DNA of 64,000 nucleotides from Anaeramoeba flamelloides (taxonomy: Eukaryota; Metamonada; Anaeramoebidae): assembly GCA_027625915.1 (NCBI GenBank), contig JANTQA010000057.1, forward strand, positions 1,426,001-1,490,000. Direction: 5' to 3'. Below the pieces are notes generated by a model that did no database searches, had not been told where the DNA came from, and was given only the letters and a program-made list of their open reading frames with translations. A program made the position numbers and the translations under genes. This document shows, in pieces, positions 11,420-24,355 of the stretch; positions within the stretch are counted from its first letter, which is position 1, and every line of letters starts with the position of its first letter.

Positions 11420-11960
11420 TTTTAGGAATCCACACTTTTAGAAAATTCTGGGAGTTTGTATGAACAAATAAATTTTGAAATTTTAATCTTATAAAAATAT
11501 ATCAAAAAAAAAATAAATATTGAATTCTTGATGATCCGAAAAAATTGATCATTTATTTTATTTAAAATATTTATTAAATTTCAAGAAATTTATCGTTCAA
11601 GACAATATTACTTTTCAAATATTAAGTTTTCAAAATACAAAGCATTATGTTGAAATCAAATATTTGATAATATCTATTATTATTTAATTATCAAAAATAT
11701 TTATTTATTTGAATTAATTTTATTTGTATGAAAATATTTAAAAAGTTGAGAAATAAGTGTAAAGTATTTAAATACATTTTATACTTTGTATTGTTATTAA
11801 CTTACTGGGATAATAAAGATTGAGTTATTGATTATTTATTTTTGATTATAAATAATCAAATTAAAAAATTTTTCCTTTGATTCCAAGTTAAATTTTTCAG
11901 GTTTTTAAAAAAGAATTTCGGGAGAATTTTTAATAAATTTGTTTGGTTTTTTTTTTTGTA
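11420..11960 (-). repeat. R2 repeat fragment
   Basis: The reverse complement shows R2 landmarks: an ATAAGATTAAAATTTCAA stretch, a TTGTTCATACAAACTC block and interspersed ATATTT motifs in the same order as 36560-36700 and 46060-46180. It also resembles 25370-25720 in the same orientation. Heavily diverged. Confidence 0.5.
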
Positions 11961-12065
11961 TTTTTTTATTCAATAAAAAATAAAAATTTAATTTTATCTG
12001 TTCTTTAAATCAACAAATTATATTTTTTTCAGGTTTAAAATAATTATTATAATTTTTTTAGGATT

Positions 12066-12556
12066 CAGTATATTGATCAAAATAATGCGTGCACAACTGT
12101 TATAATCTGTATTTCCAAATAAAATCCTGTTTTTTAGTTTTCTTCTTGTTACAATACAATATCCAATTAACTATACAATAGTATACCTAAGTTCAAATCA
12201 ATTGTGAAGATAAAATACTTGAATTTTTTACTAAATTTTAACTTAAGAATGCAATTTGTTTAAAATTTTTCGTAATTGTCTTTGTTGTTTTTTGAATTTT
12301 TTTAGTTTTTTTGGTATATAAAACTTTTATCCTAAATTAACTCTATTTTTTGAGATAAATTTTTTATATTTGATATTTTATTTTTCAAATTTCTTTACAA
12401 ATAATTGAGCTTTAAGAAAACTTTATCATATTTACTTGGGGTTTATTGTTGGTTTCTTGGATCTATAAATGTATAGGTCTTCTCTAACAAAAAAACACAG
12501 TTTTTTTTTGAAAAACGGATTAAACCTTTCGGCATGTATTATTTTGACAAAAGTAG
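12066..12556 (+). mobile_element. M3 terminal-inverted-repeat element, intact-length copy
   Basis: About 490 bp with inverted ends of about 60 bp: the left end reads TTGATCAAAATAATGCGTGC and the right end, reversed, TTTTGTCAAAATAATACATGC. The body matches 29138-30107 in the same order, except that the second copy carries a 490-bp M2 insertion. Shared internal landmark on one strand: GGGTTTATTGTTGGTTTCTT. No significant open frame, so this is a non-autonomous DNA transposon. Confidence 0.7.
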
Positions 12557-13083
12557 ATTTTTTATACTGGGTTATTTCAAAACTCATAATGGTTTTTAAT
12601 TTTAAAGTGTATTTTGGTTCAATACCTTCAAAAACAGCAAGATTTCTTTCTACTTCAAAGAAAATAATTTTTTTTGAATAATCAGAAATAAGTTTGACTT
12701 TGAACTTTTTTCTAAAATGAAAAAAATGTGATCTACTTGTAAAAGCAATAGTCCCTTCCTAGAAATATCATTAAATATGAATTGGTCTTATTATAATTAG
12801 AATTTATCTTGATTTTTTAATTTCAAGATGTGGATGAAATTTTTTATTGAAATTTGCTCATTAAATTACTTGAAGACAATTTTTTTAGGTTTAATAGTCC
12901 CTTAAATCATAAACCCTACTTGATAAAAGAAACAAAATTATTCATTTGAAGCAATGATTCAGAAGATTGATTGGTCTTATTTCCAAAGATAAATCTATTT
13001 TTTCAAACAAAAGAGGTGTTAGTTTGCCTTCAATTTGATAGATACCTTACAAAGTAATTCTCTTTGCATTTTATATCTATATT

Positions 13084-13356
13084 TTATTTTTTTCTCCAAT
13101 TTTTTATGTTTTCAGAAATAATTCGTAATTTCAAATCGATACCCTTTTTAGGTGGTATTTGTTTGCTTTCTACAGTAATATTTTTAAAATGTAAAAATAA
13201 GATTGATTTGTAAATGACTTTTTTGTCTTTTGAAATTTTTGGTTCGAAATAAACCTTGGTCAGAAATTCTCGTGAATCGTATTTGTTAGCTTTACCGAAA
13301 TTTTTAAAGATTTTCCAAATAAAATTCAGTTTTGTTTTGTTAAAACTAGTCAACAT
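13084..13356 (-). CDS. Possible small protein divergent from the CTL gene
   Basis: A 90-codon frame with an ATG at 13356 lies 75 bp from the ATG of the CTL gene, pointing away from it. Unlike most open frames here it is not a Phe/Ile/Lys shadow: it includes NFGKANKYDSREFLTK and ESKQIPPKKGIDLKLR, is basic and has varied residues. I do not recognise it. It could be a genuine small gene sharing a divergent promoter, or the last intact exon of a decayed gene. No splice partners are obvious. Moderate to low confidence. Confidence 0.4.
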   Translation of the reverse strand: MLTSFNKTKLNFIWKIFKNFGKANKYDSREFLTKVYFEPKISKDKKVIYKSILFLHFKNITVESKQIPPKKGIDLKLRIISENIKNWRKK

Positions 13357-13431
13357 ACTTGACCTTCAAAAAACTGTCATTTTTCTTTCATTTTTTTTTG
13401 ATTTTGTAATTTTTTTTATTTTTTATTTCAA

Positions 13432-16400
13432 ATGTCAAACGAGGCATTACTTTCGGACGAGGAGCATAAAGTAGTATCAGGAAAGAACATTCATGAAATG
13501 GATGTTCATGAAAAGTTTGAATATGACGAAAGCTTTAGTGGGCCTTTGTCCCAAAGAAAGCATCGTGATGTTTTTTGGTTAATTTTATTTATACTTTTTT
13601 GGATTGGGATGATTGTTGTAGCTGGGTTAGCTTATTCAACAGGAACACCAAAAAGGTAAAATCTTTTCAAAAAAAAATAAAAAGAAAATAATAAAAAAAG
13701 AAAAACTTTTTCTTTTTGATCAATTTATTTTTCATTGACTTCCCAAATAAAAAAACAAAACTTTCTTAAATCTTTAACAATTTATTCTCTCAAAATTTTC
13801 GAAAAATAAAACTAAACAAAAAAAACATATAAAAAAAAAAATCAAAAAACAAAAAAAAAGATTAATGTATCCAAAAGATTACAGAGGAAATGTTTGTGGA
13901 ATGGACAACACTCAAGCAAAAGAAGCACTAGGCTCTAATTATACAAAAACCGAGCTCTCATTTTTATCCGATACATCTGATTTGAAATACGTATTTTGGC
14001 CACATGATGGATCGAGCGAAGAAATATGTGTCGACGAGTGTCCTTCAAAAGGGGACATTGCTAATCCCCTATGCGATAAAAGTATTAAAAATTATCTTGA
14101 CGGAGATGATCCTTATTGCCCTTATAAAACAGAATCAAGTAATTCATCGTTTTGATCCCACTTTATTTTTCATTTTTTTTTTTTTTTTTTTCTCAATTTC
14201 AAAATTCTTTTGATTGAAAATTAATTTCATTCTTTATTTTTTTTTTTTCTCTTGACTCAACTGCAAAAATTAAACTTGGGATCATTTTATTTTCTTTTAA
14301 AATGAATAATCGTATTTTTTGAATTTCATCAAATATCTGGAATAATTTCCAATACAAAGTCCTTCGAAGATGTCTTCCAACTCAACTTACTAATACCAAT
14401 TCATCTGATGTTATAAATAAGGTTAAAAAAAGTGTATCTGGCTCTAGTGGGCTTTCAAAGGTTATGGGCGATCTTATTCAAGGTTGGTATGTACTCTTGG
14501 TCTCTATATTTATTGCTGTTGCACTTTCGTTTCTTTGGTTAATTGTAATTAGAAAATTCGCACGATTTATGGTATTTTTTACAATCTTCTTCTATTTCGC
14601 AATGCTCGGCTTAGTTACTTGGTATTTTTGGCATCAAGGTTTGTCACAATTTTTTCTTTTTTGTCTTTTTATTTTTATTTTTGTTTATTTTCTTTGATCT
14701 TTTCTTTTTTGAGAAAACAGCAAGTATTTATAAAAATCTTTTTTCAATCTTGAATTGCTTTGTTTAATTCATCTATTTTAAAAGAAGTACTCAAACAACA
14801 ATAGCACTTCAATATAGTCTCTAATTTAATGTTTCTCTTGGTTTTAAAAAGCCATGAAAAAAAAAATTGAAAAAACAATTACTTTTCGAATGATTTATAC
14901 TCGAACAGTTTTTATTTTATTTACTATTTGTTTGAGAATAAATTGAACAAAATTTTCATTCATTTTTCCAAATATAAAGATTTCTTTAATTATTCAACAT
15001 TTCAAATTTTTAATTCAAAAAATAATCTTAAATTATTAATTTAACTTTGAGAATTGGTAAACTTTGCTGATTTATTTGAATTTCTTGGGTTGTGATTTTT
15101 TTGGAAATCTGATTATAAATTTTGTTCTTTTTATTTTAAAATTAACATTATTCTCATTAAATTTTAATTTTTAGATCTGCCATTACTTTTTTTTTGTGAT
15201 AGTTAGATTTACTATTTACGAAAAGTTGTTTTTATTTTCCAATTTTCTTTTTTGCTGAAAACTTACTGCTTTTTAATTTTTGATGAAGACATAATTTTTG
15301 ATTTGGCACAAATCTGAGTTTTTTTAAATAAAAAAAAATTTGTTTCATATCTCTCTCATCGAAAATAGGTTGTGGAAATTGAATTCCTTTTCACATAATT
15401 CATACAAAGTTTATACTTTATAAAATTATTTCGTTTTTTTTTGTAACATAAAAAAAGGTTTTATTAAAAAAAATAAATGAAAAATGGAAATTTTCAAGAA
15501 AAAAAGTCACAGAAACCTTAAAAAAATATTTAAAATTTATGTTAGGAATTAATATTAAAAAATAAAGACGATTTTCAAGAAAGATAATGGAACAGATTGG
15601 AGATAATTATTTTTTTTTTTCTCTTTTTCGAGTTTAAATAATCATAATTATTAAAAGGGATGATTTTTTTTTCGATTAAAATTTGTAAATTAAAGTAATT
15701 GAGATATTTCTGAGAAGACATTAATTGTATGTAGACTATATTACCATAAAACTGGTTTGAAATATTAATATTTAAAAATTTTTATTCAGAAGTTAAATTA
15801 AAAACTCAAAAAAACAAAATTGAAAATAATTTGAATACATTAATTTGATTATGCCATCATTAGATTGAGAACAATTGATAAATTTTTGAGAAATACTTTC
15901 TCTGCAAACCTAATTTTGTAAAGAACCTAAAAAAAAAAAAAATAAAAAAAAAGCCAAAATCCAAATAAATCATATTTAATCGATTTTATAAAACCCCAAT
16001 ATAAATCTTCAGAAAATTATCTTAATCAAATTTTCATTTCTTTTTCATTAAACATTCTCTTTTTAATTATTCAAACTGTATTTGAAAAAATATAATAAAA
16101 ACTTTAAAAATAAATAGCTGAAGAATCAGATAACATTGCTGATGATAAAAAAATGGATACCGATACAACAAATGCCAAAGTATTCAGAATCTTTTTCTAT
16201 ATCATGTTTGCTGTTATTGTACTTTCCCTATTTGCATTAATTTTCCTTCGAAAGAAAATTTTACTAGCTATTGCCGTTATTAAGGAAGCATCTAAGGCTG
16301 TCTCTGATATTCCCATGGTTGTATTTTTCCCATTGGTATCATTTGGGATGTTACTTGTTCTTTACCTTTGGTGGGTACCTGTTTCGATGTTTCTTATGAG

Positions 16401-17346
16401 CTCAGGAAAGCCAAGACTTGTCACCGAAATCCCAGCAACCGGCGATCCATATTTAGTATTAGATTACAAAAATGAAAAGAGTATCAATTATTTGGGAATC
16501 TATCATTTCTTTGGATTGCTATGGACAAATGCCTTCATTGTTGCATTGACCCAAGGAACCATTGCAGGAGCAATTGCTTCATGGTATTGGACAAGAGACA
16601 AAAATAACATTCCAGGAAGCCCAGTTAAGGAATCATTTGTTAGAAACTGTAAATACCATTTAGGATCATATGCCTTTGGATCCTTAATCATTGCCATTAT
16701 CCAATTGCTTCGTGTGATGTTGGAATATCTGGAACGTTCCATGAAAAAGGGGAACCAAGAAAATAAATTTATCAAATATCTGTTTTACGCAATGAGGTGC
16801 TGTTTGAAATGTATGGAATCAACAATGAAATTTATTAACAGAAATGCTTACATTATGATCGCTGTCTATGGCCAATCCTTCTGTAAATCAACTAAACGTG
16901 CCTTCCATTTGATCGGCAGAAATCTCTTCAGAATCATGGCAATCAATATTGTTGGAGACTTTTTATTGTTCTTAGGAAAGCTTAGTGTCTGTATATTAAC
17001 AGGAATAATTGCAATGGCTATGTGTAAGGCAGACGATAATATGAGTCTTTATGTTATACCATCAGTGCTGTCAGCTATACTCGCTTACTTGGTCGCCTCA
17101 GGTTTCATGGCAGTTTTTGAAATGGCCATCGATACAATCTTGCTCAGCTTCTGTGAGGATTGTGAACGACACGACGGATCATCAGTTGAAAAGGAACCTT
17201 ACGCCTCAGAAGAATTACAAGAATTCATGACTAATATCGAGGACAATAAACATAAAAGTAAAAAGAAACATAAAAAATCATCATCTGATAATGAAGAAGA
17301 AAAATCACAACTCAGTGGTGCTGGCTCTGGTTCTGGTTCTGATTAA
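13432..17346 (+). CDS. Choline transporter-like protein (CTL/SLC44 family)
   Basis: Four exons, 13432-13655, 13861-14138, 14360-14638 and 16118-17346, join in frame through GT-AG introns to give 669 residues, the usual family length. The N-terminus is cytosolic; the first membrane helix is about residues 47-67 (VFWLILFILFWIGMIVV). The extracellular loop starts RLMYPKDYRGNVCG and ends RRCLP, with several cysteines, as in CTL proteins. Exon 4 carries the diagnostic Choline_transpo core: GSYAFGSLIIAIIQLLRVML, then a Cys-rich RCCLKCMES, then NAYIMIAVYGQSFCKS. The C-terminus is Lys/Ser-rich and cytosolic (GAGSGSGSD end). Family members export or import choline and related substrates at plasma or organelle membranes to feed phospholipid synthesis; the substrate here is not shown. 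Intron 3 (14639-16117, 1479 nt) is long but I see no clear element in it. Confidence 0.95.
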
Positions 17347-17819
17347 TCTATGAATACAAATTTTAATTTATTATTTTTTTATATTTTTATTTTATTCTAA
17401 TTTTTTTTTATATTTTTGTTAAAAAAAATTCTATTATTATAGGAAAAAGATTTCGCATTGTGTTCTATTGCGTTTTTTGTTCTTTTATTTTTTTTTTTTT
17501 TTGAAATAACTTAAGGAAATTAATAAATTATTAAAATTTCTTTTTTTTTGTTATATTTTTTAACTTTTTCTTTTTTGAATTTCAAATATTATTCAATGAA
17601 TCAATAAAAAACTAAAATTTTTTATTTAACGAATTTTTATTTATTTTTTTTGTTTTCTTCTTGATCGGACAGAATTAAAAGATACCACTTTTTGAAACCA
17701 CGAATATTATTAAATGATTTGTTTGGTCTTTGATTTTCTAAGAAATACTCAAATATTCTCTACCATACAATGTTGGCAATTCGATGAAAAATTTTTTTTG
17801 CTGGATTTTAGCTTTCTAA

Positions 17820-18960
17820 AAAATTATTATACTTTAAGTGATAAGTACGCTTTGTAACCAGGCCAATTTTTAAAATATTTTATTGGTTATATTCTCTACT
17901 TTCAAATTTTGAAGATGAAAAGTGTAGTAAAATTCTTATCAACTAAGAAATCCAGAAAAGAAAATTTTTTTTAGTGAATTCAATTTTTTTTTTTTTTACA
18001 TTTTTAATAAAAAAGAAAACCTTAAAATTCATTTTATTTTGAATATTATAAAAATTTTTTACCCTTTTTATTACTATTTATATCATTATTACATACTATT
18101 AAGACTTTGTTAGCTAATATATTAATCTAAAGATATTTTTCTCTTTGAGATAATTGTTTTATAAAACCTAAAAAAAAAAAAAAATTGATTTATTCAACCC
18201 ATTGAAAAATAATTGTATATTTTAAGAAGGATAGTAATAAACATTAAATTTTTAAAGTTATTTAAAAATTTTGCTAAGAAATTGTGTTTTTGTTTAAAGA
18301 TGAAATTTGATTTTTCAAAATAAAAAATTTCTAAAAGATATTTGGGAAATTAGTATTTTTATTCACAAAAATCATAATCAATTATTTATTCCTAAAATAA
18401 GTTGGATTATAAGAATTATTCTTGTGGATAAGATCGAAAATTTTGTTTTGGAAATTTTCAAAATTCGAATTTTTTACAATTATTTTCAAAACCAGAAAAC
18501 CCCCATAAATTTTTTTTTCTAAACAATAAAGAATAAATTTTTTTGTATAATTGGTCTCTAAATTTTATTGATAAAATTTTAATCAACTTCTTTTACAAAA
18601 TTTCATTTATTCAATCACCTATACCCCAATTAATTTTTTTAGCTTTGATTTGAATAGGAATATCAGTTATGAAAAATAATAACAAAAGAAAAAAATTTCT
18701 TTCAAAATAAATACTTTCCAACAGAAAAACGAAAAATATCAAATCATTTTCAAGAATTATCTTAATTGTTGAGAAAAATAATCAGTTACTTTTTTTGGTT
18801 TTAAATTAGAAACAAGTGAATTTTGGATTTCAAAAAATGAGACTCAAATTAATAATTTTTTTAAATGAGGTTAACTCAGCCATTTCATCATCCAAAACAC
18901 ATATTTCATTTTAGATAAAAGATCTCGACAAGATTTCATTTTATTTTCAATAAATAACAA
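17820..18960 (+). repeat. R1 repeat, copy A
   Basis: About 1.1 kb collinear with 61950-63060 and, reversed, with 46610-47620 and 23210-24260. Anchors in order: TATTGGTTATATTCTCTA, ATCATTATTACATACT, ATTCTTGTGGATAAGA, ATACTTTCCAACA, and GACAAGATTTCATTTTATTT at the end. No intact frame and no terminal inverted repeats were found, so its class is open. Confidence 0.7.
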
Positions 18961-20479
18961 TCCTGATTCAAATTATTTTTATTTTTTTTTGAACTTCTTA
19001 CTAAAAGAATTTTTTGTATAGAAACTTTTTTGAAGTTTAGGATTTCGTTTATACAATTTTAGTAGATCAATAAAATTGAATTTCCATTCAAAGATATCAC
19101 CCTTAATATACGGATTATGCAAGTTAAAAGAACCGAATGGATTTCAGAAGAAATAATTTTTTTTTGGAAATTTTAAAATTGTGGTAATTTTTACATATTT
19201 TTGCTTTTTTTCTTTTTATCTATTTTTCAATTTTATTTGTAGGGTAAGTATATTTAATTTATTACAAGTGTCATTGTATATGTAAAAATATATTATTCAA
19301 AACCTTTATTTAACCAATTTTCCTAATACTTGATTAAATATATAAGAATTAAATATAGACAAGTATAATATATTTTACATACCAATTAAAAAATCCCAAT
19401 GACAAAAATTAAAAAGTTGATCAGTAAAAATTAATAAAAATTATCTATTTATTGATCTTATCTGACAAAATTTGATACACATAGATCTTATTTTACTTGT
19501 TTTATTTTATAAATTCTGAATGAGAAAAAAATAATTTAGTAATAATTTTGATTGATAAAATTACTTCCTATTTTTCAAGAATTTTGAAATGAATTTAAAT
19601 TCCTATTTTTATAAAATTTATCTATTTATAGATTTGATTCAGAAAATAGTATATTATTTGAATTCTTATCAGAAATATGGATTTATAGGATGTATTGTTG
19701 AGTTTAATAATTATTATATTTTTAATCATTTGAAAAATTCAAAATACCACAGAATCATACTGAAATTTTTTCTCGCTATTACCTTTCTCTCCTGGATTGA
19801 ACTTTTTCGAGTTGTTTTTTTTTTTTTTTTTTTTGAAAACAGGAATTCGACACCTTTTATTTTAATTTTTGAAATAGTATTCTTTATTTTGGCTTTGTTT
19901 AATAAAAATATTAGAAAAAAGAATTTTTAAAGTAAATTTGTAAATAAATTTTTATACAAAAAAATAAAAATAATTTTTTTCTGGTGAAAAATCCCAGGTA
20001 AAGACTCGTTTAAATTTATCTAAATTAAGAAGAGAAAAAAAAACAAATCCATAAAAATTAACTTCGGTCAATTTTTTTATATAATCCTTTTTGATTTCAA
20101 CAAATTTATTGGGAAAGGTGATCTTTCGTGTTTGGTCTTCTAAAAGAAAATATTTGATTCAAATGTATATCTTTTTGGTTCCATTTTTTTTTTTTTTGGT
20201 TTATACGTGTATTAATTACAAACATTGATATAAACATATTTCTTGATCCAAAGCCTAATTTAATAAAATCAAAACTTCAAAACAAACAAATATTTAAAAA
20301 TGGAAAGATTCAACTCAGATTTAATTTGGTTATTTTCACAAATAGAGCAGTGAATAGTATTTAGTAACAAGTTTCAATACCACTAGAATCCACAAAATCT
20401 TTTTTTAGTAAAGTTCTTACAATTAAATATTTTTACAAATGGTAAAATATACCTACCCCCTTAAATGTGTTATTTATCC

Positions 20480-20850
20480 AATTTTTTTTTAATTCAAGAT
20501 CTATAACCACACGGAAAAACCTTGCTATTTTAATGCTGTTTAAAAAGAAAAAATACTCTAAAAATCAAATTTATTTATATTGTGATTTTCATTAGATCTT
20601 GAATTGAAGATCAAAATTAATATTGTTATTTTTCTCTAAGAATCTTTACCTATGAATTTTTCAATTTTTAATAAAATTATTTAATTTTTTAATGTTTACT
20701 TTATATATTTATCAACTTTTCTCTACTGTCTATTATTCGTCTTATTTTTTTTTTAATTTTCAAAGGTCAATTTTAATAATATTTTTTATTTGATTTTATT
20801 TATATAAAATACTTTTCGGATTCATAAGAATATAAAAAGTTAGATCTATA
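20480..20850 (+). repeat. R3 repeat, copy 1
   Basis: Collinear but diverged match to 42240-42560. Shared order: a TAGATCTTGAATTGAAGATC / GGATCTTCAATAGGAGATC block, AAAATNAANATTNTT, TTTTTCTCTA, CTATTATTC, CTTATTT, and TTTTCAAAGGT. Confidence 0.5.
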
Positions 20851-21533
20851 ATTTTTGCAGAACATTAATTAAAGGGGTAATTATTGAAACAATAATCCAA
20901 TTTACTAATCTCAAAAAAAAATCTATGGTTTTTATTCTTTTATATCAAAAAGAATCATTTTTATATACTAAGTTAATTTTATCTTTCTCAGAAATCATTT
21001 TAAAAAGTTTTTAATTTGACAAATAAGTTTATAAAACAAAATTTAGGTTAAATACAATACAGAAAAAATCAAATTTTAGTTAAATAAAATACTCAAAAAT
21101 CAAAAGTAATTATTGACAAATAAAAAAATTCAAAAAGAAACCAAAATTTTCAAGGAGAGACAATAATATTAATTTCTAAAACTCATTATCAATAACAACT
21201 ATAACAACACACCTTTTTCAATCTTGTTTTAGTTTAGATATATTTCAAAGATAAAAGCAGAATTATTGCCGAATGAAGAAATACTAAAAATTGAAAATTA
21301 GAGAATTACTTTACGTTGACTTCAAAAAAAAAGACCCTATACTTTATTGATCAACCCATTAATGAGAAGTGACATTCCCAAACATTCAATTGTCAACAAA
21401 AATAACATATTGTTTACAAACAGAGAAATACAGAATTAGATATTTTAATTTATACCAAATCATTTTTTTTGTGGTTTCTTTGCTTTTGATATTGGATTTC
21501 TTTTTTTGTAGATTTTAATAAACGTAACCCATC

Positions 21534-22245
21534 ATGTCTGAAATAAAATTACAGCTTCCTAACTGGTAAGGCTTATTATAAATTCGTTTTCCTTTTCGAA
21601 TTCTTTTTTATTATTTTCGAAAAATTTAATGTCTTTTTTTTTTTTTTGTCTAAATAATCTGATCAATTTTCTGACTTACCAATAGCACGCTTAGATCAAA
21701 TTTAATAGGTACAGAACTCAGGGAACACAAAAAAAGACCTAGAAAGAAACAAACTAAAGAAAGAATGGAAAACAAATCGATAGTCGAAAAGGTTGCAATT
21801 GAAGGTCTTTGCTTACTTGGATCACCATTAAGCAAGTTAAATTTCCCTAATTTTATTGAAAAGTTCCCACAAAAAAGGCGTAAACGAAAATATTTGAAAA
21901 CACAAATGTCCCAAGTAACCGAAAGAAAAACAAAAAAAAAGCAGCTGGTAAAATGTAAGAAAATTGTTGTCCAATTAGAAAAGCCAATTGGGGTCAATGG
22001 AGAGTTGTCAATTAAAAGGTCCGAAAATTGCTCATTTTTTGCTTGTCCTACAACCTATCCACATGATTGTTATCCTACAGGCTATCTTCAAAGTCACAAT
22101 AAAAAAAAATATCAAAAAGTAATTGTGAGTAATATATAGATTGTTTGAATTCTTTTCTTTTTTTTAATAGATTGACCACAACCCGTTTAGCTTTAAAAAA
22201 AAAATAGAAACCTCAAACACACAAACAATAAAAAGATTAAAATAA
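21534..22245 (+). CDS. Small basic protein, unknown function
   Basis: Three exons proposed: 21534-21565, 21686-22124 and 22171-22245. The first junction uses a strong GTAAGG donor and a TTACCAATAG acceptor; the second uses GTGAGT and TTTTTTTAATAG with a very short 46-nt intron. The product is about 181 residues, starting MSEIKLQLPN and very rich in Lys and Arg (RPRKKQTKER, PQKRRKRKYLK), which suggests nuclear or RNA-associated location. A Cys/His/Tyr-rich part (CSFFACPTTYPHDCYPTGYL) could bind metal, but no known motif is met. If the second intron is retained, the frame ends seven codons later at 22139. A T-rich tract ending TTTGTAG just before the start may be a 5' UTR splice acceptor. Family not recognised. 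Confidence 0.6.
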
Positions 22246-23209
22246 AAAAAGAGAAATGAAAAAAAAAAAAAAACCTAAATATAGATTTTACTTTAAGAAA
22301 TAAATTGGTTTTCATAAATTTGAGAAATGTGTATTCATTGGAATTTTCTACAGCTTTTGATTTTTTGCTTTTTTATTTTTTTTTTAAATAAATTAAGAAT
22401 GATCATTATTTCGCTTTTTATTTTGAAAATGAATAAAATTTCTGCTCATTGTCTTTTGTTTAATTCTTCAAAATTCTTTCTATTTAGAATTCTTGATAAA
22501 CCCCAAAAGATATGAGTATAAACAATAACAACGAAATGGTGTGTTCAAAGAAAAAGAGATCACGAAAAACATTTTATTCTTTAGGAGATGAGGAATAAAT
22601 AAAAAGGAAGAATACGTAGAGAAAATTTTTCTCTTCATTTCTGAATTGTTTGTTTATAAATAGAGTCTTCAGAGAAAGGTGCTGGAATTTTTGATCTCTA
22701 TTTATGTATTTGGTACTTTGGTATGTTCCATATAGTACAACCTAAGAAACCTAAATGAAAAGAATTTTGAAGATTTCAAAAGTTAACAAAATAGCAGATA
22801 CTCTTTTTTTTGATCAAAAACCAGAAAATAGGACTGAATTAGAAGAGCACTCAAAAGTTTTTTTTATTTTCTGTGAAAAATACTTTTAAGGGAGTTGTAT
22901 TTTTTCAAAATAAAATGAAATCTTGTTGAGATCTTAAAAAAATTTTTTTTTAGAAATATATGTTTTGATTACTGATAAAATCAAATAAATTGAATAAAAT
23001 TTTTAGTTCACTTTCCATTTTTATAATCAATAAACTCAACTAATAAAACAACTTACGATAATGAACCGTTTGAAGTGCAAGCCAATTTTACAAAGATTCT
23101 TCTCATTTAAACATATAGGATGCTTTTAATGAAAGTCTGTGTAAAAATATTTGTAAAATGAATAACTAATTGAAAATTTTATGATATTTCTTTGAATTTA
23201 TTAGTAATG

Positions 23210-24260
23210 AAATGGATCAGTTAACACCATTTAAACGATATAGTAATTTTAGTCAATTTTTTGAAATCCAAAATTCACAGGTTTTCAATCTAAAAAGAAA
23301 AATAGTAATCTATTATTATTATTAATAATTATGTTAATTCAGGATAACTTTTTGATATTTTTTTTAGTTTTTGTTTGAAAAGTTTTGATTTTGAAAGAAA
23401 AATTTTTTCTTTTGTTTTTATTTTTCATTATTAATCAACGAGTTCAAATCCCAATAAATAAAACTAATAGAAGTTTATGCGATTAAAATCAATGAAAATT
23501 TAATAGAATTTTAAAAGTTTATCAATAACATTTATATCTATTATGTTAAAAATTTAAACTTTCAAGGTACGGAAATAGTCGTTTTTGTGTTTTCAAAAAA
23601 ATGTAAAATAATTTATAAAATTTTGAAAATTTTATTAACAAATTATTTGGTCTTATTCACAAGGTCTTTTTTAACAATTCAACTCATTTTAATCAGAAAA
23701 AATTTTTTTTTGAATTTTGTGGATAAAAGTACAAAATTCCTAAATTTCTCCAAGAAAATTTTATCCTTGAAAAATCAAATTTCATCTTATATTAAAAACC
23801 CCCTTCTTCGAAGTAAATTATGTAAATGACTTTAAAACTTTAATATTTATAACTACTGTTCTTAAAACAGTACAAGTTATTTTTCAGGATGTTGAATAAA
23901 TATATTTTTTTTGGTTAACCAAAAGAATTATCTCAAAAAAAGAAAAAACAATCTTTAGATTAATATTCTTTGCAAAAAAAGACTAGTTGGTATGTAATAA
24001 TGATACAAATGGTATTAAAAAAGGTAAAAACTGATTATAATGTTCAAAATAAAATGAATTTAAAGATTATCTTTTTCTGAGAAAAATATGGAAAAAAAAT
24101 TAATCACTAAAAAAAGTTTTCTGGGTTTCTTTGTTGATAATAATTTTTTGAGACTTGGTATCTACAAAATAGGAAAGTACAGAATATTATCAATAATATA
24201 TTATTAAATTTTGCGCTGACGCAATGGCTACCGGTATCCTAACTATACTTTTTTAATTCA
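23210..24260 (-). repeat. R1 repeat, copy D
   Basis: Reverse orientation relative to copies at 17.8 and 62 kb. Anchors: TTTTTGAAATCCAAAATTCACAGG (start), AATCTATTATT, TTTGGTCTTATTCACAAGG, TATGTAATAATGATA. It ends in the oddly GC-rich phrase TGCGCTGACGCAATGGC near 24217, at the position where the other copies read GCCTTGTTGTCATAG or GGCCTGGTTACAAAGC in reverse. Confidence 0.65.
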
Positions 24261-24355
24261 AAAAATTAGTTTTATAAGACGATTCCAAGTTATAATCGAC
24301 CCCAAAGTAAAAGAATAAGATTAAAGTAAGTTGTTATTGAGTTTAAATCAAATTA

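Larger units (their letters stand above)
8168..13083. other. Intergenic region with repeats
   Basis: Nearly 5 kb without a supported gene. It holds a TCT microsatellite at about 8217-8235, the B repeat, an F3 copy, a 14-base G run at 9595-9608, an R2 fragment and an M3 element (all listed separately). The remainder is AT-rich sequence in which I see nothing specific. Confidence 0.6.
17347..21533. other. Intergenic region with R1 and R3 repeats
   Basis: About 4.2 kb between the CTL gene and the small basic-protein gene. It holds a full R1 copy and an R3 fragment. The longest open frame (19589-19930) is hydrophobic AT-rich sequence containing an 18-T run and shows no family signal. Confidence 0.55.

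Noticed and set aside
12469-12681. 70-codon plus-strand frame
   Set aside because: Lies within and just beyond the M3 element; not conserved in the second copy.
19589-19930. 113-codon open frame
   Set aside because: Hydrophobic AT-rich composition with an 18-T run and no recognisable motif; expected by chance here.
24217-24300. tRNA-like phrase with a near box A (TGACGCAATGG) and a box-B-like GATTCCAAG downstream
   Set aside because: No acceptor, D or anticodon stems can be formed, and the stretch is the end of R1 copy D; at most a tRNA-derived trace.
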